Shown here: positions 22,633 through 30,982 of the stretch, piece after piece
Numbering within the stretch: the stretch's first letter is position 1
Layout: each line of letters starts with the position of its first letter
DNA from: Bacillota bacterium
GTDB lineage: Bacteria > Bacillota > Clostridia > Lachnospirales > Lachnospiraceae
Direction: 5' to 3'
Assembly: GCA_023413555.1 (NCBI GenBank)
Contig: JAEZPG010000081.1
Coordinates: 1 to 35,726, forward strand
Length of the DNA stretch: 35,726 bases
Program-made: the position numbers and the translations under genes
The notes under the pieces: model-generated
Databases searched by the model: none
Told to the model about the DNA's origin: nothing
What the model saw: only the letters and a program-made list of their open reading frames with translations

Positions 22633-23724
22633 TTACGCCCCCCTTCTCTTTTTTAATAACAGTAGACTGATACTACTACATACCAATATAATAACAAGTA
22701 AAATACCTATGCAAGTAATGGTATAATCGCTTTTCCCTTTTGTAACATATTCCACCAACGTTCGATTTAAATAGTATTGTGGTGATAACTTTTCCATACC
22801 CTTGCTAAAAGTATTATAGAAATATGGCTGAAAGCTACCTCCCAAAAAACTAAAAATAAATAAAATAGTAAAATCTAGTGAAAGCACTACCGCTGTACTA
22901 CGAAATAGCTGATATAGTAAAATACTTAAGCTAATGACCGCTAATGACTGTAATAACAGTATTCCCGCAGATTTGTAAAAGACATTGCCCCAGTTTATAT
23001 CCAGAAATACAACAGATATAACGATTGCAGAACCCATTTGAATACATAGTGTAGCTACTCCTGCCAACAGCTTTCCTAGATAAAAACGCTGGGAGCTTAA
23101 GGTACTGATATCATACCGTTTCTGTACCTTGTGACGATTTTCACTGATATAAATAACTGCAATAGAGATAATCCCAAACCACATGAAATATAGAACTTCT
23201 ACAATTCCATAATAAGTCTTGGCATTAGGAACAGGATCTATCTCAATATTCTGAACCTGCAATGTATCCATATTTTCCTCAGGTAAAGTAATATGATTAG
23301 CCTGGGCCACTACATATTGCTGGTACTCCGTAGATAAAGCAACCAATAGGTTATCTAAAATTATTCCACAGCCTACGGTGTCCTTTCCTTGATACAGTTC
23401 ATAACTATCTTCTTTGAATTCCACATAGGTGTCCAGATCTCCATCTTTTACATCCTGAATGCCTGTTTCTTTTTCCACGGTAGTTAAGATAATTCCATTC
23501 TCTTCACACATCTTTTGAAACTGAGGTAACATGGACCTTATAAAGCTATTTTCTTTATAGGTGTATCCAGAACGAAAGGACTCTAACTTCTTATTGGTTT
23601 CCAAATAATTATTGAAACTGTCCGCTAGTAAAGCAATGATTGTAACGGTAAGCAGAATCGGTATAAAAAACAGCACTCTACTACGGTATATCAACTTAAA
23701 GTTGTTTTTTAAAAAATACCACAT
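22633..23724 (-). CDS. ABC-2 type permease (first subunit)
   Basis: The 363-residue protein has an N-terminal helix (FFIPILLTVTIIALLA), an extracellular domain (about 45-165) and about five further helices ending in a short basic tail (LLLKKRRGA). Start ATG 23724 has GGGGAG 8 nt upstream; an earlier in-frame ATG at 23745 lies inside the ATPase gene. It is the partner of the adjacent permease. The ATPase stops one base before this start, so the three genes are tightly coupled. Similar exporters transport peptides, lipids or drugs. Confidence 0.87.
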   Translation of the reverse strand: MWYFLKNNFKLIYRSRVLFFIPILLTVTIIALLADSFNNYLETNKKLESFRSGYTYKENSFIRSMLPQFQKMCEENGIILTTVEKETGIQDVKDGDLDTYVEFKEDSYELYQGKDTVGCGIILDNLLVALSTEYQQYVVAQANHITLPEENMDTLQVQNIEIDPVPNAKTYYGIVEVLYFMWFGIISIAVIYISENRHKVQKRYDISTLSSQRFYLGKLLAGVATLCIQMGSAIVISVVFLDINWGNVFYKSAGILLLQSLAVISLSILLYQLFRSTAVVLSLDFTILFIFSFLGGSFQPYFYNTFSKGMEKLSPQYYLNRTLVEYVTKGKSDYTITCIGILLVIILVCSSISLLLLKKRRGA

Positions 23725-23725
23725 A

Positions 23726-24496
23726 CTAATTCTCCCCTTCTCCATAATCTCTTAAGGATTTTCCTGTTAATATCAAAAATACCTCTTCTAGTGTCATATT
23801 TTGCTTCTCATCTGTTTTCACCAAATCCACCAGTTCTTTTTTTGTGCCAATAGCAATAATCTTACCATTATCCATAATGCCAATTCTAGTACAAAGTGCC
23901 TCAATCTCTTCCATGTAATGACTTGTGTATAAAATAGTTGCCCCTTCTCTATTCATCTTTCGAATCATTTCTAATATAAAATTACGAGACTGAGGATCGA
24001 TTCCTACTGTTGGTTCATCAAAGATTAATAACTCTGGTTGATGAGCAAGGGCACAGGCAATATTTAGTCTTCTCTTCATTCCTCCTGAAAAAGTCTTAGC
24101 AAAATGGTTTCTATGCTCCTCCAGTTCCACATAGCGTAAGGATTCCACTATTCTAGTCTTTAACTCCTGTCTCTTTAGCCCATAGAGTGAAGCAAAGAGC
24201 TCTACATTCTCCCAGGCTTTTAGATTTTCATGAATAGCTAACTCCTGAGGCACATAACCAATCCTACCATTAATCTCTCGCCGATTTTTATTCGGAACCA
24301 TACCAAATAACTCCACACTGCCACTGGTTGGCTTAGTTAGAGAACTAAGCATATTTAAGGTGGTACTCTTTCCGGCTCCATTTGGTCCTAATAAACCAAA
24401 GATTTCCCCTTGCTTAATATCTAAAGAAATATAATCTACTGCAACTTTTTTGTCATATTTTTTAGTGAGTCCTTTGATTGAAATTACATTTTCCAT
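23726..24496 (-). CDS. ABC-2 exporter ATPase
   Basis: The 256-residue ATPase has Walker A GPNGAGKST (37-45), the Q-loop YVPQE, signature FSGGMKRR (136-143), Walker B LLIFDEPTVGID (156-167) and the H-loop TSH. FSGGM and the DEPTVGID block are typical of the DrrA/CcmA-type drug and antibiotic exporter group. GGAGGTAGGAG precedes ATG 24496. It begins the run of minus-strand genes that extends to the BceAB-type pair. Confidence 0.93.
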   Translation of the reverse strand: MENVISIKGLTKKYDKKVAVDYISLDIKQGEIFGLLGPNGAGKSTTLNMLSSLTKPTSGSVELFGMVPNKNRREINGRIGYVPQELAIHENLKAWENVELFASLYGLKRQELKTRIVESLRYVELEEHRNHFAKTFSGGMKRRLNIACALAHQPELLIFDEPTVGIDPQSRNFILEMIRKMNREGATILYTSHYMEEIEALCTRIGIMDNGKIIAIGTKKELVDLVKTDEKQNMTLEEVFLILTGKSLRDYGEGEN

Positions 24497-24549
24497 ACTC
24501 CTACCTCCATATTATTTACTGAATAACACTATCATACTGATAATCGGTA

Positions 24550-24607
24550 TTGCGAAAAAGTGCAAAAAGAAAGGAATTGACTATGACTTTAGTCATAATC
24601 AATTCCT
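24550..24607 (-). terminator. Terminator of the FtsX-type operon
   Basis: AGGAATTGA (24572-24580) pairs with TCAATTCCT (24599-24607) and TATGACT (24582-24588) with AGTCATA (24591-24597), with one mismatch between the two blocks. On the minus strand the stem is followed by TTCTTTTTGCACTTTTT. It separates the FtsX-type operon from the ABC-2 exporter operon. Confidence 0.8.
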
Positions 24608-24650
24608 GAAATAGATATCCAAGTTGGACCATATCTTCTTTCAAGATAAA

Positions 24651-27416
24651 CTATAGAATATCTTCCTTTAGTCCATCTATAATAGTTTCTTTACGGACTT
24701 TTCTGCTGGAATATGCCATGGCAAGACCTACGACAGCAAAGACTACCACTATGGCAATCACAAAAATATTAAGTGGAAGAGCAAACCCTACGGAGATCTG
24801 AGGGGCAACTGCTTTATATATACCAAACGCAATTAACATACTTACAGGTATACCATACAGTAAGGCTTTGATACCATAAAGAAGACTCTCATACATAATC
24901 ATTCGCCTGAATACTCCAGGTGTCATTCCTACAGAACGGAGCATGGAAAATTCCTTACGACGAAGGGCAATACTGGTGGAGATAGTATTACACATATTGG
25001 CGCAACAAATCAAAGACATAAGAATGATAAATCCATAAGCAAAGATAGACATTGCAAACACCAACTGCCTATTTACCTTCTCAATTTCAAACATATTATA
25101 GCAAGTGAAATTGTGCTCTGCATATTCATGTTTGGTCATAACAGCTTCAATATCCTTACCAATTTGCTCCTTATCATTGGCCAACAGAAATAACTCTGGG
25201 CGTGGGATATCCTCTTCTTTTACAGTAAGCTTTTGTATAATAGTCTGAAGTGTTTTTTCCGGTACTACTAGTCTTACAGGTGTTTTAGGCGTAGAACCAT
25301 ATCCCATAATTCCAAGTGGTATTTCTTTTGTTATTTTCCCTATATTTATTGAGATAGTCTTGGTATCAGCACCATTCTCAGAACTATATTGTAAGGAGAT
25401 GTTCTCACCCTCTTTGACCTTAAAAGGAACCATGTCTTGAATGGTATAATCAGTTTTTAACCGATAGTAATTTATAAGGATTCCCTGTAACGAATCTGTT
25501 TGTCCATAATCTTTAGGATCAATTCCTAAAGTAGTACAATATTCCTGAAAAGCAATTTCATCCATTCCAACAATATCAAAACTAGGTTCATATGTAATCC
25601 TAAAATTATTCTTTACAAAATCAGAGAATTCCTTTCTGATAATATCTGTCTTCTGCTTATCCGATAGGGTAAAGGACGTATTGGTAACCAATGAAGCCTG
25701 CTTCACAGAAGAATAATCTCTAAGTTCTTTGGTTATATCACTAAAATCATCTTGGGTAATATCTTCGCTTCCAATATAAACATCAAAATTGGACTCACCT
25801 TTTCCTATATAGAATGCCTTCGTCATATAGTGAATATAGGATGCTACACTAATAAACAGTACTACACTGATAAATAAAGAGAAAATCAAGGAACGGTAAC
25901 GTTTCTTATTCCTCTTCATATTCTTTAGGGCAATCTCTCCCTCTAATCCAAATATCTTCTTTGTCATTTTAGAGGTTTTCACTATTTTGGCAGTTATCTT
26001 CACATCCTTGCTTTGCCTGATTGCTTCCATTGGAGTAATCTTAGAAGCTCTTCTGGCAGGCAGATAAGCCGAGACAAATATAGTAACAATGGCAAAAGCA
26101 ATCGGTATTATTATGCTTTTTACGGAACAAAACATATAAAGCTTCACTGAGGTTTCTATAATGTCTGAAAATATTGGATTGACTGCAACAAAAGCAACGC
26201 TTAGGCCCAAGATTCCTGCCAAAACTCCTAATGGTATCCCGATGATTCCTAGAAGGAAGGCCTCAAATAGAACAGTATTTCTCTTTTGCTTTTTTGTTGC
26301 TCCTACACTAGATAACATACCAAGCTGTTTGCTTCTTTCTGAAATAGAGATAGCAAAGGAATTATAAATGAGAGAAATAGAGCCTACCATAATAATAACA
26401 TCTAGGATTGCAGTCAAAAGCTTAATAAAGAAATTGAAATTGTCATCCTTAGTAACCCCACTATAAAACAGCACTTCTTGATTAATTGTTACACTTTCTT
26501 CTGCCATTTCATCCGTTTTAGAACTATCAATTCCAAGCTTTTTCGCCATTTCTTTACTTTTATCATAGATGGCAGTTGTAACATTACTATCGTATGTATA
26601 CGCATCAATCACAGTATTTTTATCTAACGTAGCTATCTTTAAGTAAGTCATAGCAGTATATCCCGGAGCCTGAGTAAACTCCTGCATAAACTCCGGTTTT
26701 TTTATGATACCTACGATGTTATATTCCTTTTTATCCCCTGTCGTCTCAAATTTTTCACCAACTTCTATCGTATGTTTAGATTCTTCTCCGATATCAAAGC
26801 TCTTCTTTTCACCAAGATATTCAATCCTCTGATTCAATTCAACCTTTTCCCCTATCTCGGGAAACATATTTAATTTATCCAAGTCCTCCTTGGAAGCATC
26901 GGAAACAAGAAATCTCTTTCCCATATCTAAGGTTATGGTATCTCCTATCTTATATGGTGTCTTCATGGTTTCTAACAAATGTTCCGGTAGAACTATTTCA
27001 TTGTCTTTCTCAGGGAATCGTCCACTTAATAATTTAACAGGCATATTAAAAAAAGCATTCTGGTCATAAGAAGATAGATAGACATAGGGCTTGGCATTAT
27101 CCTTTTCCTTCTCCTTTAATTGGTTATCATAACCTTCTAAGATTCCATAACCATTGGTATAAATCAGCGAAAGTGTATCGATATCCTCATCCTGTTGAAG
27201 TAAAGTAATATTTTTGGTAGGAACACCATGATAACTCACCTGCCACTTTCCCATTGCCTCCATCGTCAGATTTTCCATCCATTTGAGACAGGAAGTAATA
27301 CCTGTGGAGACTGCCGTAAACATAGCCACTGAAAGAATGATACCAACAATCGTAAGAATGGTTCTCCTTTTATTTTGTTTAATATGTTGCAGGGTAAGTT
27401 TATTCATTATATTCAT
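24651..27416 (-). CDS. Large FtsX/MacB-type ABC transporter permease
   Basis: The 921-residue permease has a first helix at about 17-40 and a large extracellular domain (about 45-330). A three-helix FtsX block (about 335-455) follows, ending with PARRASKITPMEAIR, then a helix near 510-535, a second extracellular domain of about 240 residues, and a final FtsX block (about 775-905) with RRKEFSMLRSVGM. Two FtsX blocks with two large outer domains are typical of Gram-positive lipoprotein or peptide-antibiotic exporters, larger than BceB. It starts two nt after its ATPase gene. The substrate is unknown; envelope defence is inferred from the context. Confidence 0.9.
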   Translation of the reverse strand: MNIMNKLTLQHIKQNKRRTILTIVGIILSVAMFTAVSTGITSCLKWMENLTMEAMGKWQVSYHGVPTKNITLLQQDEDIDTLSLIYTNGYGILEGYDNQLKEKEKDNAKPYVYLSSYDQNAFFNMPVKLLSGRFPEKDNEIVLPEHLLETMKTPYKIGDTITLDMGKRFLVSDASKEDLDKLNMFPEIGEKVELNQRIEYLGEKKSFDIGEESKHTIEVGEKFETTGDKKEYNIVGIIKKPEFMQEFTQAPGYTAMTYLKIATLDKNTVIDAYTYDSNVTTAIYDKSKEMAKKLGIDSSKTDEMAEESVTINQEVLFYSGVTKDDNFNFFIKLLTAILDVIIMVGSISLIYNSFAISISERSKQLGMLSSVGATKKQKRNTVLFEAFLLGIIGIPLGVLAGILGLSVAFVAVNPIFSDIIETSVKLYMFCSVKSIIIPIAFAIVTIFVSAYLPARRASKITPMEAIRQSKDVKITAKIVKTSKMTKKIFGLEGEIALKNMKRNKKRYRSLIFSLFISVVLFISVASYIHYMTKAFYIGKGESNFDVYIGSEDITQDDFSDITKELRDYSSVKQASLVTNTSFTLSDKQKTDIIRKEFSDFVKNNFRITYEPSFDIVGMDEIAFQEYCTTLGIDPKDYGQTDSLQGILINYYRLKTDYTIQDMVPFKVKEGENISLQYSSENGADTKTISINIGKITKEIPLGIMGYGSTPKTPVRLVVPEKTLQTIIQKLTVKEEDIPRPELFLLANDKEQIGKDIEAVMTKHEYAEHNFTCYNMFEIEKVNRQLVFAMSIFAYGFIILMSLICCANMCNTISTSIALRRKEFSMLRSVGMTPGVFRRMIMYESLLYGIKALLYGIPVSMLIAFGIYKAVAPQISVGFALPLNIFVIAIVVVFAVVGLAMAYSSRKVRKETIIDGLKEDIL

Positions 27417-27417
27417 A

Positions 27418-28119
27418 CTATCTTACCCCCATTCCCCTTGTCCGAATAACCTCGTCACGGGCTATCTTCCCATCTTCAATCGATATAACACGATCCGCCT
27501 GAAGGGCAATGCTTTCATCATGGGTAATAACAATCAGTGTCTGGTGATATAATTGATTACTGACCTTTAAAAGTTCTAAAATCTCTACCCCTGTCTTACG
27601 GTCCAGATTCCCGGTTGGCTCATCTGCCAGAACAATGGCTGGATTGGTAATCATCGCACGACCTATGGAAACTCTCTGTTGTTGCCCACCAGACAATTGA
27701 TTCGGTAAATGACCGATACGGTCCTCTAACCCTAAGGTATCCATTACCTTTTGAAAGTATTCTTTGTCAACCTTACGGTTATCCAGTAACAAAGGAAGCG
27801 TAATATTCTCCTCTACATTTAATACAGGTAGTAGATTATAAAACTGATAGATTAAACCAATCTGTCTCCTTCGAAATATAGCTAGATTCGTTTCATTCAG
27901 ACTATAAATATCTGTATTGTCAATAAACACCTTCCCACTTGTTGGTTTATCCACCCCACCAATAAGATGAAGCAGGGTAGATTTGCCGGATCCTGATGGG
28001 CCGATAATTGCTACAAATTCACCTTTATCCACTGTAAAAGATACATCATCTAAAGCTTTTACCTGAGTTTCTCCAAAACCATAGATCTTCGATAAATGTT
28101 CTACTTTTAAGATTTCCAT
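27418..28119 (-). CDS. MacB/LolD-type ABC transporter ATPase
   Basis: The 233-residue ATPase has Walker A GPSGSGKST (40-48), the Q-loop IYQFYNLLP, signature LSGGQQQR (142-149), Walker B IVLADEPTGNLD (162-173) and the H-loop VITHD. It is coupled to the 921-residue permease downstream and preceded by a two-component system. An 80-nt gap separates it from the HK gene and contains a promoter with operator repeats. Confidence 0.93.
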   Translation of the reverse strand: MEILKVEHLSKIYGFGETQVKALDDVSFTVDKGEFVAIIGPSGSGKSTLLHLIGGVDKPTSGKVFIDNTDIYSLNETNLAIFRRRQIGLIYQFYNLLPVLNVEENITLPLLLDNRKVDKEYFQKVMDTLGLEDRIGHLPNQLSGGQQQRVSIGRAMITNPAIVLADEPTGNLDRKTGVEILELLKVSNQLYHQTLIVITHDESIALQADRVISIEDGKIARDEVIRTRGMGVR

Positions 28120-28148
28120 AATACCCTCCTAATTTATCTTTTGATCTT

Positions 28149-28203
28149 ATTGTACAGATGGTAAGTGACTGATAGGTGACATGTATTGTGACAGTATTGT
28201 CAC
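28149..28203 (-). promoter_or_regulatory. Operator repeats and promoter ahead of the FtsX-type transporter genes
   Basis: Plus-strand GTGACT (28165-28170), GTGACA (28176-28181) and GTGACA (28188-28193) are spaced 11 and 12 bp apart. The last forms a perfect inverted repeat, GTGACAGTATTGTCAC (28188-28203), that covers the HK stop codon. On the minus strand a -10 TACAAT (28149-28154) follows at promoter distance, without a good -35. Helix-phased repeats over the -35 region are the usual layout for an OmpR-family activator, presumably the regulator encoded at 29173-29871. Confidence 0.65.
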
Positions 28204-29186
28204 ACATAGAATTTGATTACAAAGATGGTTCCCTGACCCGGCTTACTTGTCACTTCAAGTGTTGCCTTCTGCCGATTTAGTATGCTTTTAGATAGAGCAA
28301 GTCCAATTCCTACACTCTCTGAACTTGCATTTTTCCCTTTATAAAAACGTTCAAAAATATGAGGTAAATCTTCTGAATCAATTCCTTCCCCATTGTCCTT
28401 TATGACAATACTCGTATACAAATTATTCTGTCCATAGGAAATGGTAATCTGACCACCCACTGTTGTATGCTCTATACAGTTCTTTACAATATTACTAATG
28501 GCTTCTGTACTCCAGAGAAAATCCCCAGTAAAAGCAACCTCATTACTACCTTTTGTCACCAGAGTCTGATTTTTTATTTCCAATGGAATCCATAACGGTT
28601 GCAATGCGTTATTAAGTAGCTTCTCTACTTGTACTGTCTCCTGTTTTAAAAGCACCGCATCCGCATCTAACTTAGACAGCTTAAGTAGGGAAAGCACTAG
28701 CCACTGCATACGTTCTAGCCCACTCTGAATGTTATGTAAGAATTCCTTCTGCTTCTCCCTTGGAAGTTCATCCTCTGTTAATAAATCTGCCATAACCATC
28801 ATAGAGGTTAACGGTGTCTTTAGTTGATGTGAGATATCCGAAATAGAGTCTGCCAGATACATTTTGTCTCTTTTTAAGAGTTCCGCTTGATTAAGCAATT
28901 TTAAGGCTAATTTGTAAACCTCATTTTTTAGAATACTAAGTTCTCCTTCTCTGTTATCCCTTATGTCCAGACTCTCAACTCCATGCTGTATCTTATCCAC
29001 ATATACTGTTAAAGTATTCATCTCCCGATATCTTCTTGCCGTATAAATCACGCTAATAGTTATTTGTATGACTCCTGCCACCAAAAGCCATATCCATGTT
29101 GTCTGCCAGCAATAGCCCACAATACAGCTTATAGTAACTGCTACTTGCAATACAATTTGCCAAATAAATTCTCTATTCTTTATCAT
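28200..29186 (-). CDS. Sensor histidine kinase of the FtsX module (VanS/BceS-like)
   Basis: The 328-residue kinase starts at ATG 29186, with AAGGA upstream; a GTG at 29222 is in frame but would overlap the regulator by 50 nt. It has two helices near 8-26 and 31-50 with hardly any loop, then a HAMP-like linker. His120 in SISDISHQLKTPLTSM is the phospho-acceptor. The ATPase domain has the N-box IVKNCIEHT, the G1 box DNGEGID, the F-box IFERFYKG and the G2 box SVGIGLALS. The kinase overlaps its regulator by 14 nt. Confidence 0.92.
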   Translation of the reverse strand: MIKNREFIWQIVLQVAVTISCIVGYCWQTTWIWLLVAGVIQITISVIYTARRYREMNTLTVYVDKIQHGVESLDIRDNREGELSILKNEVYKLALKLLNQAELLKRDKMYLADSISDISHQLKTPLTSMMVMADLLTEDELPREKQKEFLHNIQSGLERMQWLVLSLLKLSKLDADAVLLKQETVQVEKLLNNALQPLWIPLEIKNQTLVTKGSNEVAFTGDFLWSTEAISNIVKNCIEHTTVGGQITISYGQNNLYTSIVIKDNGEGIDSEDLPHIFERFYKGKNASSESVGIGLALSKSILNRQKATLEVTSKPGQGTIFVIKFYV

Positions 29187-29871
29187 ACCAACAATCCTTT
29201 TCCATAATGTAACCCAATCCACGTACGGTTTTAATAAGGATAGGATTGGCTGCCTCCAATTCCAGCTTTTCTCTTAACCTTTTTATGTATACAGTCAGAG
29301 TATTGTCATTTACAAATTCTCCTGATACATCCCAGATTCCTTCCAATAACTGATTTCTACTTAAGACACGGGCCCTATTGTTGACAAAGGTAAGGAGTAG
29401 CCGGTATTCCATAGCAGTCAGTAACACTTCTTCTCCCTCCTTATAGACCTTTGCTTCCTTAAAATTAATTGTTATATGGTGTATATGAATAGTGTCTTGA
29501 GAACTAGAATCCTTATGGTATCTTCGTAAGACTGACTTAATCCTAGAAATCAATTCTCTAATACGAAATGGTTTTGTAATATAGTCGTCTGCCCCCATAT
29601 CCAGTCCCATTACTGTATTGACCTCATTATCAACTGCTGTTAAAAAGATTACCGGGATGTCCCCTTTCTCCTTTACTTTCTTACACACATTGTAGCCGGA
29701 ACCATCCGGAAGACATAAATCTAATAAGCAGATATCATAATTATCATGCTGTATGAAATTCATAGCTTCAGAACATCGATTGGATACGGTTACATCATAT
29801 CCTTCCTGTTTTAAAGAGTACTCTAGCCCAGATGCAATAATGTTATCATCCTCCACAACCAAGACTTTCAT
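29173..29871 (-). CDS. OmpR-family response regulator of the FtsX module
   Basis: The 232-residue regulator has acidic residues Glu7-Asp8-Asp9, phospho-acceptor Asp51 (CLLDLCLPDGSG) and the switch Lys in YITKPF. Its winged helix contains LLTAMEYRLLLTF, the recognition helix region VNDNTLTVYIKRLREKL and the wing TVRGLGYIME. It resembles VanR/BceR regulators. It is first in an operon with the kinase, ATPase and permease, and GGAGGGG lies ahead of ATG 29871. Confidence 0.93.
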   Translation of the reverse strand: MKVLVVEDDNIIASGLEYSLKQEGYDVTVSNRCSEAMNFIQHDNYDICLLDLCLPDGSGYNVCKKVKEKGDIPVIFLTAVDNEVNTVMGLDMGADDYITKPFRIRELISRIKSVLRRYHKDSSSQDTIHIHHITINFKEAKVYKEGEEVLLTAMEYRLLLTFVNNRARVLSRNQLLEGIWDVSGEFVNDNTLTVYIKRLREKLELEAANPILIKTVRGLGYIMEKDCWYDKE

Positions 29872-29908
29872 GGAACCCCTCCTTTTGTTGATCTGTTATC
29901 TCATTTTT

Positions 29909-29937
29909 ATTATGGCATGTATTGTTATATATTTCAA
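29909..29937 (-). promoter_or_regulatory. Promoter of the FtsX-module two-component genes
   Basis: On the minus strand TTGAAA (29932-29937) and CATAAT (29909-29914) are separated by 17 bp, about 38 nt upstream of the regulator start. Confidence 0.5.
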
Positions 29938-30332
29938 TTATCTTCATAATGTGTCAATCTTTTTTGATACAGTTGATGGGGCAATCTTCAATACAAAATA
30001 GCAAATCTTTAACCCATTGTTTCCTTTTGGTTCAAGATTGTTACGTAACACAAGCATTATTTTAATTATTGGGGGAATCATTGAATTAATTCGATAGAAG
30101 TTTTGATAGGCATTCTAACCGGTGATCATAGATATACCAATTCCGGAAAAGACACTAGTGGTCCTTCTTTTACCAGTATCTATGCTTTATTTGATGTGAT
30201 AGCCGAATTAGTTGTAGGTATTGTAGGTATTATAGGTATAAAGTATACAAAGGTACCTAAGAAGTACAAAGTCTGTATGGATTTTGGGAAATGATAATCC
30301 CTCTATGGACAAGTCTTAATTCTATGGCAGTC
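29938..30332 (+). pseudogene. Gene-poor stretch with possible remnant of a small membrane protein
   Basis: Two short plus-strand frames look like parts of one broken membrane-protein gene. One reads FPFGSRLLRNTSIILIIGGI and stops at about 30097. The other (30103-30294) reads HRYTNSGKDTSGPSFTSIYA followed by a hydrophobic segment AELVVGIVGIIGIKY. They lie in different frames, have no good ribosome site and match no family I recognise. Nothing else is seen between the regulator promoter and the terminator at 30333. Confidence 0.3.
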
Positions 30333-30367
30333 AAAAAGCCTTTCCCTCTCTTAAGAGAGTAAAGGCT
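30333..30367 (-). terminator. Terminator of the small two-TM protein gene
   Basis: AGCCTTT (30337-30343) pairs with AAAGGCT (30361-30367), and an inner CTCTC/GAGAG stem lies around TTAA. On the minus strand the stem is followed by TTTTT. It lies about 50 nt past the stop of the small membrane protein. Confidence 0.8.
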
Positions 30368-30413
30368 CCTTACCTCACCAATCGCTATTTCACCAAAGGA
30401 AAATGTCATGAAC

Positions 30414-30710
30414 CTATAGAACATCCATTTTATTTTCTTCTGGCTCTATTGTTTCATTATCTGCCTCTTCCATATCTTTCTCTTCGGCCTCTATTGCATT
30501 TGGGTTCTCTTCTTCCTTTTTCAGCTTATAAGTTTTGTAAATGCCAAATATCGTAAGTGATACTCCAATAATAGCAAATAGAATTGCAAAAAGAATAGAA
30601 AGTATCTTTACGGCACCTTCTGCTTTTGAGATACCGCCTATCAATTGATAGGCCAGATACACCAGATATAACCCTGCTATGGAGTACATTGCCATTCTTG
30701 CTTTTTGCAT
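30414..30710 (-). CDS. Small two-helix membrane protein with acidic tail, unknown function
   Basis: The 98-residue protein starts at ATG 30710, with AAGGAG about 10 nt upstream; in-frame ATGs further upstream lack a ribosome site. It has two membrane helices (about 8-26 and 35-58), then a short basic stretch (YKLKKEEE) and a strongly acidic tail (EAEEKDMEEADNETIEPEEN). I do not recognise the family. It has its own terminator and stands alone between the FtsX-module regulator and galT. Confidence 0.7.
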   Translation of the reverse strand: MQKARMAMYSIAGLYLVYLAYQLIGGISKAEGAVKILSILFAILFAIIGVSLTIFGIYKTYKLKKEEENPNAIEAEEKDMEEADNETIEPEENKMDVL

Positions 30711-30982
30711 ATTAGTTACTTCTCCTTCCATACTGCATATTGTGTCATAGTTTCTTGTACCCAAGTGTTCTGGTCAATAGATAGGATGTTAAGGGCAACA
30801 AATAAGATTCTTGGGACAATTACGTCATAGTAATATATTGCATATGTATCTATTATATACGGATTGTCTTCATTTATAAACCCTTTTTTAGATAATTTAC
30901 GACTATATTACCTTTGTACTAGCTCTAACTTTGACGAATATAAAACGCTCATGGGATTCACTCCATGCTTGATTTGAAATTC

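Noticed and set aside
28200..29222. Longer histidine kinase starting at GTG 29222
   Set aside because: It would overlap the regulator by 50 nt and has no ribosome site. ATG 29186 has AAGGA upstream and starts just before the first membrane helix.
30711..30982. Possible regulatory RNA or long leader between galT and the small membrane protein
   Set aside because: A TATAAT-like box is present, but I found no convincing -35, hairpin or riboswitch-like core.
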